A DNA stretch of 64,000 bases from Pseudomonas alkylphenolica (GTDB lineage: Bacteria > Pseudomonadota > Gammaproteobacteria > Pseudomonadales > Pseudomonadaceae), in NCBI RefSeq assembly GCF_016009175.1, contig NZ_JADUCM010000026.1, forward strand, positions 17,007-81,006, read 5' to 3'. Positions 36,958-45,356 of this stretch are shown one piece after another (positions within the stretch are counted from its first letter, which is position 1; each line of letters starts with the position of its first letter). Under the pieces are notes generated by a model. That model did no database searches and was not told where the DNA came from. It saw only the letters and a list, made by a program, of their open reading frames with translations. The translations under genes were made by a program, and so were the position numbers.

Positions 36958-38441
36958 CCGAAGTAGCGCTTCTCGACAGCGTGGTGACATTCCTGTCCAA
37001 ACCGCTGGGCAGCTTTATCGATGGCGCCGCCGTTGTCGACGGGCAAGCCGGTGCGATCGACATCATCAACCCGGCCACCGAGCAGGTGATTGCCCGGGTT
37101 CAACAGGCTTCGGCCAGCCAGGTCGATGCGGCCGTCGCTGCCGCTTCCCGGGCGTTCCAGGGAAGCTGGGCACAGACCTCGCCGTACCTGCGCGGCGTGC
37201 TGCTGAACAAACTGGCCGATGCGATCGAAGCCCATGGCGAAGAACTGGCCCAGCTCGAAGCCTTGAACTCGGGCAAGGCCATCAACGTGGCCCGCGGCCT
37301 GGAAGTGGCGCAATCGGTGATCTTCCTGCGCTATTTCGCTGGCTGGACCACCAAGATCAACGGCGAAAGCATCACCCCGTCGTTGCCGTCGATGGCCGGC
37401 GAGCACTACACCGCGTTCACCCGGCGCGAGCCAGTGGGTGTGGTGGCCGGTATCGTGCCGTGGAACTTCCCGCTGCTGATCGCCGTGTGGAAACTGGGTT
37501 CGGCGCTGGCCACCGGTTGCACCATTGTGCTCAAGCCGAGCGAATTCTCGCCGCTGAGCCTGTTGCGGCTGGTGGAGCTGGCAAAAGAGGTGGGGCTGCC
37601 TGATGGCGCGATCAACGTCGTCACCGGGGCAGGCCAGGTGGGCCAGCAACTGACCGAGCACGCGGCGGTGCGCAAGGTGTCGTTCACCGGTTCAGTGCCC
37701 ACCGGTATCGCCGTGGGTGCTGCCGCGATGAAGTCGAAGCTGACCCGCGTGACCCTGGAACTGGGGGGCAAGAACCCGGCCGCACTGCTGGCAGACGTCA
37801 ACATCGATGAGATCATCCCCGGGTTGCTGATGACGGCCTTTACCCACCAGGGGCAGATCTGTGCATCGCCCGAGCGTATCTATGTACACCGCTCGCGCAT
37901 CGACGAGCTGTCGGAAAAGCTCGGCGCGGCCCTGGCTTCAATGAAAATCGGCTCGCCACTGGATGAAAGCGTGCAGTTCGGCCCGCTGGCCAACAAGGCG
38001 CATTACGACAAGATCGTCGGTTACTTCGCGCGCATGGGCGAGGGCAACCAGGTGGTGACGGGCGGGAATACGGTGGGCGAGAAGGGTTATTTCGTCCAGC
38101 CTACCTTGCTGCGCACCACCAACCCCGACGACCTGTTCCTGACTGAAGAAACCTTCGGGCCGATCGTCTGCCTGATGCCGTTCGACACCGACGAAGAGCT
38201 GCTCGAGTTGCTCAACGACACGCCGTATGGCCTCGGTGCAAGCCTGTGGACCAACGACCTGTCCAAGGCCTTGCGGATGATTCCGCGCATCGAGTCGGGC
38301 ACGGTCTGGGTCAACATGCACACCTTCCTCGATCCTGCCGTGCCGTTTGGTGGCAGCAAGTCGTCCGGGATCGGCCGTGAATTCGGCAGCGCCTTCATCG
38401 AGGCGTTCACCGAATTGAAGTCGGTGATGATCCGTTACTGA
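36954..38441 (+). CDS. Aldehyde dehydrogenase coupled to iacHI
   Basis: A 495-residue NAD(P)-dependent aldehyde dehydrogenase. Glu269 (LELGGKNPAALL) and catalytic Cys303 (GQICASPERI) are in place, with PWNFPLLIAVWKLG, FTGSVPTG and EETFGPIVCLMPF. The start overlaps the iacI stop (ATGA), so translation is coupled. It resembles phenylacetaldehyde/betaine-type dehydrogenases. Indole-3-acetaldehyde is an attractive substrate because oxidation gives indole-3-acetate directly. This is inference from coupling. Confidence 0.9.
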   Translation: MTEVALLDSVVTFLSKPLGSFIDGAAVVDGQAGAIDIINPATEQVIARVQQASASQVDAAVAAASRAFQGSWAQTSPYLRGVLLNKLADAIEAHGEELAQLEALNSGKAINVARGLEVAQSVIFLRYFAGWTTKINGESITPSLPSMAGEHYTAFTRREPVGVVAGIVPWNFPLLIAVWKLGSALATGCTIVLKPSEFSPLSLLRLVELAKEVGLPDGAINVVTGAGQVGQQLTEHAAVRKVSFTGSVPTGIAVGAAAMKSKLTRVTLELGGKNPAALLADVNIDEIIPGLLMTAFTHQGQICASPERIYVHRSRIDELSEKLGAALASMKIGSPLDESVQFGPLANKAHYDKIVGYFARMGEGNQVVTGGNTVGEKGYFVQPTLLRTTNPDDLFLTEETFGPIVCLMPFDTDEELLELLNDTPYGLGASLWTNDLSKALRMIPRIESGTVWVNMHTFLDPAVPFGGSKSSGIGREFGSAFIEAFTELKSVMIRY

Positions 38442-38717
38442 TCCGTTTCCAGCCCGCCCGGCAGCGGCGTGACAGCAAGGCTTCTCATTGCCGCTCACGC
38501 CACGCCGGCCGGGCCCTCTGCCTTTGGTCGCGAGCCTTCGGAAACACCCCCAAGCGGCGCAAATGCGGCCAATTTGGGATAGCCGCAGGGCAGGGCGAAG
38601 CCTAGCATCGCACTTAGCCTGAAGGTCATAACAATAACTCGCCGCAACGCTCTGTGTGCAAGAGCGAAGCGGCTTTAAATCCCGCGAAGACTGCCTCATA
38701 AAACAAGGTATAAAAAC

Positions 38718-40166
38718 ATGAGCGAATCCCTGCGCGACGGCTCCTCCACGGAGCTGCGGCGTGGCAGCCTTGGTGTTGCCATGATCATCTTCTTTGTGCT
38801 GTCGGCGGCCAGTCCGCTCAGCGTACTGGCCGGTGGTTTCCCTATTGGCATGATGCTGGGTAATGGCGCGGGAACGCCTGCTTTACTGCTTGGAACCCTG
38901 GTGGTGCTGCTCTGCTTTGCTGCGGGCTATACCCGCATGGCCAGCCATATCACCCATGCCGGTGGCTTTTACGCCCTGATTTCCCGTGGCCTGGGTGGCC
39001 TGGCCGGTGGCGCCGCCGGGATGCTCGCCATGGTTGCCTACAATGTGCTGCAAGCTGGCATGTACGGTTTGTTCGGCGCCATTGTCGCCGGCACCCTGGC
39101 CGAAGTGTTCGGCATCAGCCTGCCCTGGTGGGTGTGTTCCGCCGTCGCCCTGGGGCTGATTGCCTGCCTGGGTTACCGCAACATCGACCTGTCGGCGCGG
39201 GTGCTGTCGATCACCGTGATCGCCGAGTACGTTGCGGTGCTGGTGCTGGACGTGGCGATTCTTGGCAGTGGGGGCGCGCACGGTGTCAACGCCGATGCCT
39301 TCACGCCGGCGCACATCACCAGTGGCAACCCGTCCATTGGCCTGCTGTTCTGCTTTGCGGCCTTTATCGGCTTTGAAGCGTCGACGCTGTACAGCGAAGA
39401 AGCCAAGGACGCCAAGCGCACCATTCCCAAGGCCACCTACCTTTCGGTGTTGCTGATCGGCGGCTTCTACACCCTGTCGCTGTGGGCGATGGTCGTCGGC
39501 GCTGGCGCGGATGACCTGGTCAGCACATTGCAGGCGTTGCAGGATCCGACCACCTTCCTGTACGCCTTGTCTGACCAGTACGTAGGCGCAGGCTTGACCA
39601 ATACCATTCGCCTGTTGTTCGTGGCCAGTCTGTTTGCCGGGTTGCTGGCGTTCCATAACGCTGCTGCGCGCTACTTCTTCGCCATTGGCCGTGACGGCCT
39701 GCTGCCGGCCAAGCTGGGCACCACCCACCAGAAACACCAGAGCCCGCACCTGGGGTCCGGTCTGCAGTCGCTGATCGCCGCCAGCATCCTGGCCGTATTT
39801 GCCCTGGCAGGTGCCGACCCGGTACTGCAACTGTTCTCCTGGTTCTCGAACGTGGCCACCCTGTGCCTGATTCTGCTGATGGTGCTGACATCGCTGGCGG
39901 TCATCGGCTTCTTCAAGTCCAACCCGCACCTGGCCGACAGCCGGCTCAAATGTTTCATCCTGCCGGCGCTCTCCGGCGTGGCGCTGCTCGCTGTGTTGAT
40001 CACTGCGGTCATTCACTTTGACGTGCTGACCGGTGCAAGTACCACGCTTTCGCTGGCGCTGTGCACCATTGTTCCGGTGGCCGCGCTACTGGGCATCGGA
40101 CTGGCTGCACGCCTGCGCAGCGTTGCTCCCCTAAGGTTCAGCGGCCTGGGTAACCACGCCGCCTGA
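38718..40166 (+). CDS. APC family permease
   Basis: A 482-residue amino-acid/polyamine/organocation transporter with 12 predicted helices. It begins SLGVAMIIFFVLSAASPLSVLAGG and contains FIGFEASTLYSEEAKDAKRTIPKATYLSVLLIG, a strong signature of this family. AAGG precedes the ATG. It starts 276 bp after the aldehyde dehydrogenase; that gap shows no clear operator of the GTGAATA type. Substrate may be an amine or amino acid for the OCD/RidA/oxidoreductase operon downstream, or an indole compound for the iac genes. Confidence 0.9.
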   Translation: MSESLRDGSSTELRRGSLGVAMIIFFVLSAASPLSVLAGGFPIGMMLGNGAGTPALLLGTLVVLLCFAAGYTRMASHITHAGGFYALISRGLGGLAGGAAGMLAMVAYNVLQAGMYGLFGAIVAGTLAEVFGISLPWWVCSAVALGLIACLGYRNIDLSARVLSITVIAEYVAVLVLDVAILGSGGAHGVNADAFTPAHITSGNPSIGLLFCFAAFIGFEASTLYSEEAKDAKRTIPKATYLSVLLIGGFYTLSLWAMVVGAGADDLVSTLQALQDPTTFLYALSDQYVGAGLTNTIRLLFVASLFAGLLAFHNAAARYFFAIGRDGLLPAKLGTTHQKHQSPHLGSGLQSLIAASILAVFALAGADPVLQLFSWFSNVATLCLILLMVLTSLAVIGFFKSNPHLADSRLKCFILPALSGVALLAVLITAVIHFDVLTGASTTLSLALCTIVPVAALLGIGLAARLRSVAPLRFSGLGNHAA

Positions 40167-40173
40167 AGCGCAG

Positions 40174-40204
40174 CGCGCATCGGTCCGTCGTGGGCCGATG
40201 CGCG
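40174..40204. terminator. Hairpin between permease and porin
   Basis: CGCGCATCGG (40174-40183) and CCGATGCGCG (40195-40204), a perfect 10-bp stem with an 11-base loop and no T tract. It could attenuate read-through from permease into porin. Confidence 0.5.
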
Positions 40205-40259
40205 GCTCAAGTAACGGCCAGCCACCACTCGCATCATTCTGTCGTCAGGATTTCTTACC

Positions 40260-41576
40260 ATGTCTTCGCGTCTTGCTCTGTGCGGCATCGCCGCAAGTAT
40301 TGCTGTGTCCGGTGCTTTTCAAAGCGCCCAGGCAATTCCCCTGGTCGACACGCCGGATACGCATGTCAGCTTTGAAGGGTTGGCCGCGTACGGGCTGTTC
40401 AACAGCCGTAAAAACTACGATGGAACCGAGGGTGGTTCGCATTGGCGGGAAGGCTTCATCAAGTACGGGGTCAAGGCCGACACCGCCCTGGGTAACGCCG
40501 GTTCCGCCTACAGTGGTTTTGCCATGGTGTCTTCCGGTACCTGGGGTGACGGTGACGCGGGGGGCTTCACCGACGGCAGCGAGCGCACCACCAAGATCGA
40601 AGATGCCTACCTTGGCTGGCGCTCCGGTGATGCCTTCGCGCCGCTGGGCAAGGACGGTGTCGACCTGTCGTTCGGCCGCCAGATCTTCAAGGCCGGCCAG
40701 GGCTTTTTGATCAACGACGACGGCCCCAACCTGGGCAAGGGCCTGGCCGACGGCGACCTGAACCGTGGTGGTGCGTACTATCTGGGGGCACGGCATGCCT
40801 TTGACCGCACCGCCGTGGTTCGCCTGGGCGGTGATCAGGGCTTGCACGGCAGTGCGGCCTGGCTCAAGTCCGACAACCGCGCCCAGGCCGAAACCGAGCT
40901 GGCCGTTGGTACCCTGGAGTACACCCAGCCCGTCGGCACCCTCGGCCTGACCTACATCCACGGCATCGACGTGGTCGACCAGTGGGCCAGCGAGTTCCAG
41001 CAGCGCCGCGACGGCATGGATGTCTACAGCCTGCGCGGTGAGGGCAATGCCGGTATCGAAAACGCCAGCTTTGGCTTTGAATATGCCGTTGAAGACGCCA
41101 AGGGCGATCAGGAAACCGCCTGGTACGCCGAAGCGGGCTACCGCTTTGCCGATGTTGTCTGGGCCCCGAGCATCACCGCCCGCTACACCCGCTATTCGCA
41201 GAACTGGGACCCGCTATTCACTGGCTACAGCACCGGTTACGGCACCTGGTTCCAGGGTGAGGTAGCGGCCAACTACGCCGGGCCGTTCAACAGCAACACC
41301 GAAATCAAGCACCTGGCGCTCAAGGCCAATCCACTCGAAAACCTCACCCTTGGCGTGTTGTATTTCAACTTCAACACCCTGGGCGCGCGCAGCCAGCTCA
41401 ACCTGGATGCAGACGAACTTGACCTGTATGCCGAATGGGCGGTTTCGCCCAACCTGATCATTACACCGCTGGTGGGCCTGTACCAACCGGACCGCGCGCT
41501 GGGTACCGGTGGCAATCAGTCAAACGGCAACGGCACCAACGTCTACAGCCAGCTGACCGTAGCGGTACCGTTTTAA
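40260..41576 (+). CDS. Alginate-export-family outer-membrane porin
   Basis: A 438-residue outer-membrane beta-barrel with a signal peptide ending near residue 26 (FQSAQA / IPLVDT). YGLFNSRKNYDG, DAYLGWRSGDAF, LSFGRQIFKAGQGFLINDDG and the aromatic C-terminus LTVAVPF mark the AlgE/alginate-export (OprE-like) group. Such porins in catabolic loci often pass small aromatic or amine substrates. Next to the APC permease it would complete an uptake route. Substrate cannot be read from sequence. Confidence 0.85.
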   Translation: MSSRLALCGIAASIAVSGAFQSAQAIPLVDTPDTHVSFEGLAAYGLFNSRKNYDGTEGGSHWREGFIKYGVKADTALGNAGSAYSGFAMVSSGTWGDGDAGGFTDGSERTTKIEDAYLGWRSGDAFAPLGKDGVDLSFGRQIFKAGQGFLINDDGPNLGKGLADGDLNRGGAYYLGARHAFDRTAVVRLGGDQGLHGSAAWLKSDNRAQAETELAVGTLEYTQPVGTLGLTYIHGIDVVDQWASEFQQRRDGMDVYSLRGEGNAGIENASFGFEYAVEDAKGDQETAWYAEAGYRFADVVWAPSITARYTRYSQNWDPLFTGYSTGYGTWFQGEVAANYAGPFNSNTEIKHLALKANPLENLTLGVLYFNFNTLGARSQLNLDADELDLYAEWAVSPNLIITPLVGLYQPDRALGTGGNQSNGNGTNVYSQLTVAVPF

Positions 41577-41596
41577 CGGCTACGCAGGACGACGCA

Positions 41597-41622
41597 GGAC
41601 GGTCGCCGGCATTCGACCGTCC
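41597..41622. terminator. Terminator-like hairpin after the porin gene
   Basis: GGACGGTCG (41597-41605), 8-base loop, CGACCGTCC (41614-41622). It lies 20 bp after the porin stop. Confidence 0.5.
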
Positions 41623-41712
41623 GTCCTCGGTAGATGAGTGGTTGGTAAGGGGAAGGACTTTTGGCCTGTAGCTTGCTTACAACTTGTTACAAGTAAATAA
41701 CAGGTGGTAACG

Positions 41713-42648
41713 ATGGCGATGTTTGCCCAGATGAAAAGCTTTGACGATGTACATTTGCACGCCGGTGCGATCGTGGGGTGGCAGCAAACCTACGATCAAT
41801 TGAGCACCGGGCACGTGCAAACCGTGCTGAAACACGTCACCGGCGAACGTTTCCAGATATTTCAAGAGTCCCTGAACAAGCGCGTGGTCCAGCGCGGCGT
41901 CGCGCCCTTGGGCAGGTTGTGCCTGGCCATGCCCAAGTGCGGTGGTGAGTTGGCAGTGTTTCAGGGCAAGAGCCTGGGTACTGAAAGTGTCACGCTTCTT
42001 CACAGTGGCCAGGAATTTTTTGTGCAAGCGGCAGAGGGTATGGACCTGCTGGCGATCACGGTAGAAGCCTCTCGTCTGGAAAATCTCGCGGCCCGGGAGT
42101 TTTCAGACAGCGAAATGCGTCGCCTGGCGCGGGTCTCACGCCTGGAGTTGCGTCAGGACGTACTGCACGCCGTGCGCAAGCGCTTGGAAGATGTAGTCAT
42201 CGCCGCGCTGCAAAACCAGTTCATGCCGGAAAACCTGCTCGAAGACCTGACCCTGGAATGCATGCTGGATTTGCTCGATCACCGGGTAGAGGGTGAAGAG
42301 GGTCGTTCAGGCAACCACATGGTCAGTGCTTACCTGGTCAAGCAAAGTCAGGAACTGGCGCTGGCTCACAATGATGAGCCCATTTCGGTGCTGGAATTAT
42401 GCGAGCGCCTGAACGTGAGTCGACGCACCTTGCAACGCAGTTTTCAAAGCGTGACCGGCTTGCGGCCGGTGGAGTACCTGCGGTCAGTCAGGCTCAACGC
42501 CGCCCGCCGGCGACTGCGCATGACCTGTGCCAATGAAGTGACCGTGGCCCGTATTGCCAGTGATTTCGGTTTCACTCACCTGGGGCATTTTTCCGGTTAT
42601 TACAAAGCGCTGTTTGGTGAGCACCCGTCGGAAACGCCCCGTCATTAA
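41713..42648 (+). CDS. AraC family regulator (EutR/FeaR-like helix-turn-helix)
   Basis: A 311-residue AraC protein. The N-terminal part (to about 205) is the cupin-like sensor of the AraC group that lacks an obvious arabinose motif. The C-terminal DNA-binding domain has ISVLELCERLNVSRRTLQRSF and VARIASDFGFTHLGHFSGYY, then FGEHPSETPRH. ATG 41713 follows AGGTGG. An in-frame GTG at 41704 overlaps that site. Just upstream lies ACTTG-TTA-CAAGT (41682-41694), a perfect inverted repeat, and TTACAA twice 10 bp apart, both possible autoregulatory sites. It overlaps the convergent AraC gene by 4 bp. Confidence 0.88.
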   Translation: MAMFAQMKSFDDVHLHAGAIVGWQQTYDQLSTGHVQTVLKHVTGERFQIFQESLNKRVVQRGVAPLGRLCLAMPKCGGELAVFQGKSLGTESVTLLHSGQEFFVQAAEGMDLLAITVEASRLENLAAREFSDSEMRRLARVSRLELRQDVLHAVRKRLEDVVIAALQNQFMPENLLEDLTLECMLDLLDHRVEGEEGRSGNHMVSAYLVKQSQELALAHNDEPISVLELCERLNVSRRTLQRSFQSVTGLRPVEYLRSVRLNAARRRLRMTCANEVTVARIASDFGFTHLGHFSGYYKALFGEHPSETPRH

Positions 42649-43484
42649 GCGGCTGCGCGCGATTGCATGAGCCGCTGTGTGTACGCCCCCTGGGTGATGC
42701 GCTGCTGATAGTCGTGGGGCGTGGTACTCACAAGCTTTTTGAAGTCGCGCAGAAAATGCGATTGATCGGTAAAGCCAAGCTCCATCGCCAATTCCGAAAA
42801 TGACAGATCCTGTTCACTGTTGATCGACTGCAGCGCCGCCTGGCAGCGGATGATCCGGCAGAACGCCTTGGGTGTCATGCCCGTGTCCTGGGTAAACTGC
42901 CGGTGAATGGTGCGGGTGGTATAGCCACTGCGTTCTTCGAGTTGCTGAATGCGGATATCACCTCTGTGTGCAAGCACGGTCTGGATCACCGACGTGGTCA
43001 GGCCCGTGGTTTTACGCAAAGCATCAGGAACCAGGCAGCGCTCGAAAACCTTCATTTGTTCACTGAGCACAGGGGTTTTAATCACTTCGTCGAAAAACTG
43101 CCGGGCCAGTGGCGTCACCTCCAGCAAGTCGAGCTCGTGCTCGGTCAGTTCTTCAGCCAGCGCATTGATAAAACCCGGAATGACTCCCGGGGTAAATCGC
43201 ACACCAAAATAATGGTGATTCTCCAGCAGTTCTACTTGCCTGGCTTGTAAGGGGGTGCCGCATACCCGTGCGGTGGGCCGCGTACTGTCACAATCCACGA
43301 CAATATCCACACAGCCGTCGGGTATCGCCAACATGACATTGGTGGACTGGGCTACATCCAGCGCATAAAAATGCGAAATGGCCGGGTGCGCGGATGCTAT
43401 TACCGAATACTGCGAGGAATTCAATACAAACCAAGGCTGTTCACAGGTGGTGAAAAGCGCCGAGTTGCTATGCACTTTTTGCAT
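42645..43484 (-). CDS. AraC family regulator, divergent from the OCD operon
   Basis: A 279-residue AraC protein with an N-terminal DUF6597-like domain (IPDGCVDIVVDCDSTRPTARVCGT, then HHYFGVRFTPGVIPGFINA) and the C-terminal double HTH (IRIQQLEERSGYTTRTIHRQF, FSELAMELGFTDQSHFLRDFKKL). It is divergent from the ornithine-cyclodeaminase-like gene across 215 bp and is its most likely regulator. The region 42700-43700 is richer in A+T than its surroundings, which might reflect a separate origin. Confidence 0.88.
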   Translation of the reverse strand: MQKVHSNSALFTTCEQPWFVLNSSQYSVIASAHPAISHFYALDVAQSTNVMLAIPDGCVDIVVDCDSTRPTARVCGTPLQARQVELLENHHYFGVRFTPGVIPGFINALAEELTEHELDLLEVTPLARQFFDEVIKTPVLSEQMKVFERCLVPDALRKTTGLTTSVIQTVLAHRGDIRIQQLEERSGYTTRTIHRQFTQDTGMTPKAFCRIIRCQAALQSINSEQDLSFSELAMELGFTDQSHFLRDFKKLVSTTPHDYQQRITQGAYTQRLMQSRAAA

Positions 43485-43699
43485 AAGCTGGACCTACCGC
43501 TGAACTTCTTATTATTAGGCAGCGACCGCACCCTTAAATTGGATCGGCGGGCCACTCATGTCCGAAATATACAATACCCGCAAAGTGGGCTCCGTATACT
43601 GAACCCCTATGTTGATGGAACAACCAGGCGATTAAACCTGAGGGGAGGGCGTGTCCGTGCGCTTTCTCGGGATTGTATCATTTCAGTCTGAGAAAAATT

Positions 43700-44839
43700 A
43701 TGTCCAATAATACAAAAATTGATTTTATCTACCTTTCTGAGCAAGACATGATCCGTGCCGGCGTGACCGACATGGCCGGCTGTGTCGATACAATGGAAGA
43801 GATGTTCGGCTTGCTGTACGAAGGCGACTACCGTATGGCCGGGCCTAATAATGATTCGCATGGCGCGATGGTCACTTTCCCCGAAAGCTCGCCGTTTCCA
43901 AAGATGCCAAAACCGACGGCCGACCGTCGCTTGATGGCCATGCCGGCGTACTTGGGCGGTAACTTTTGCACCGCCGGGGTTAAATGGTATGGCTCGAACA
44001 TCGCCAACCGCGAAAAAGGCCTGCCGCGTTCCATCCTGATGTTCACCCTTAATGACCCGGACACCGGTGCACCGCTTGCGCACATGTCGGCAAACTTGCT
44101 GTCCGCCTACCGCACCGGCGCTATTCCAGGGGTTGGCGCACGTCATCTGGCGCGCAAGGATTCCAAGGTTGTAGGCCTTCTGGGCCCCGGTGTCATGGGC
44201 AAAACCACCCTTGCCGCGTTCGTTGCAGTGTGCCCGCAAATCGACACCATCAAGATCAAAGGGCGCGGCCAAAAGAGCCTCGACGACTTCATTTCCTGGT
44301 TGGAAGAAACCTATCCGCAAATCGTCAACATTCATATTGTCGATACGCTGGAAGAAGTCGTGCGTGATTCTGACCTGGTCACTTACTGCAGTTCGGGTGC
44401 CACCGGTGACCCGCTCACTTATCCAGTTGTCAAGCGCGAATGGGTCAAGCCAGGTGCCTTCATGGCAATGCCTGCAAGTTGCCGTCTGGACGACGGAATG
44501 GAACAACCCGACATTCGCAAAGTGCTGGACAACACCGGTCTTTATCACGCCTGGTTTGAAGAACTGCCCAAGCCTGCCCATAACTGCGTGCCTGTAATCG
44601 GTGTGCGTTTCATGGACATGCTTGCCGAAGGAAAGTTGACCGAAGACGAACTTGAAGATATCGGAAAGATCATTGTTGGTGAGGCGCCAGGGCGTAAAAA
44701 TGATGAAGAAATCATCATTATGTCGGTAGGTGGAATGCCCGTCGAAGATGTCGCCTGGGGCACTGTTGTATACCGCAATGCAATCGAAAAAGGCATTGGC
44801 GTGAAGCTCAACTTGTGGGAAGCCCCGGTACTCAGCTAA
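43700..44839 (+). CDS. Ornithine cyclodeaminase/mu-crystallin family protein (tyramine-oxidase-subunit-B-like)
   Basis: A 379-residue NAD(P)-binding protein of the OCD/mu-crystallin family. It has LSEQDMIRAG at the N-terminus, GVKWYGSNIANREKGLPRS, SAYRTGAIPGVGARHLA (the Arg of substrate carboxylate binding), and the Rossmann start VVGLLGPGVMGKTTLAAF. It is longer than plain cyclodeaminases (about 310-350) and resembles proteins annotated as tyramine oxidase subunit B. An amino acid or imine/ketimine substrate is likely. ATG 43700 follows a weak GAGAAAAA. First gene of a three-gene operon with RidA and an FAD oxidase. Confidence 0.8.
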   Translation: MSNNTKIDFIYLSEQDMIRAGVTDMAGCVDTMEEMFGLLYEGDYRMAGPNNDSHGAMVTFPESSPFPKMPKPTADRRLMAMPAYLGGNFCTAGVKWYGSNIANREKGLPRSILMFTLNDPDTGAPLAHMSANLLSAYRTGAIPGVGARHLARKDSKVVGLLGPGVMGKTTLAAFVAVCPQIDTIKIKGRGQKSLDDFISWLEETYPQIVNIHIVDTLEEVVRDSDLVTYCSSGATGDPLTYPVVKREWVKPGAFMAMPASCRLDDGMEQPDIRKVLDNTGLYHAWFEELPKPAHNCVPVIGVRFMDMLAEGKLTEDELEDIGKIIVGEAPGRKNDEEIIIMSVGGMPVEDVAWGTVVYRNAIEKGIGVKLNLWEAPVLS

Positions 44840-44871
44840 TACGTTTTAGTTAATTAAAAGGAATGCAAAAC

Positions 44872-45294
44872 ATGACCGAAGTCATCAAGCTTAAAACCGG
44901 TTCGAAGTACGAAGAGATGGGCAGCTACTCACGTCTGGTGGCTGTCGATAACTGGATCTATGTCTCCAATACTGCCGGGCGCAACCCTGAAACCAAGTTG
45001 ATCTCGGAGGATGTCATCGAGCAGACCCACCAGGTGTTCAGCAACATCGAGGCAGCGCTCAAGGCCGTGGATTCCAGCCTCGCCGACGTGATCTGCTCAC
45101 GCGTATTCATTCAGAACCCGGACGATGTAGCTGCTGTCATGACCCTGATTGGCGAGAAGTTTCGCGGTATTGACCCGGCGAGCACCATTACCTGTCCGCC
45201 ATTGGGCTCGACGATCTACAAGGTCGAAGTGGAAGTCACGGCGTACCGCAATGCCGCGCGTGCCAATGTAGTGAAGATCAACCTGCCACTGTAA
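44872..45294 (+). CDS. RidA family (YjgF/UK114) protein
   Basis: A 140-residue RidA-superfamily protein: SYSRLVAVDNWIYVSNTAGRNPET, QVFSNIEAALKAVDSSLADVICSRVFI and the late EVEVTAYRNAA with the conserved region for imine contact. RidA proteins hydrolyse reactive imines made by amino-acid oxidases, which fits the FAD oxidoreductase next to it. ATG 44872 is chosen because AAAGGA lies about ten bases upstream; ATG 44863 is too close to it. Confidence 0.9.
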   Translation: MTEVIKLKTGSKYEEMGSYSRLVAVDNWIYVSNTAGRNPETKLISEDVIEQTHQVFSNIEAALKAVDSSLADVICSRVFIQNPDDVAAVMTLIGEKFRGIDPASTITCPPLGSTIYKVEVEVTAYRNAARANVVKINLPL

Positions 45295-45356
45295 CGCCAA
45301 GATCGAACTGCTCTCCCGTTCGCCTGTTTTAACACTTTGTAAGTCGAGTCTTTGTC

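Noticed and set aside
38442..38717. Further IacR operator before the APC permease
   Set aside because: No GTGAATA or TATTCAC half-site is present in this 276-bp gap, which holds no other clear element.
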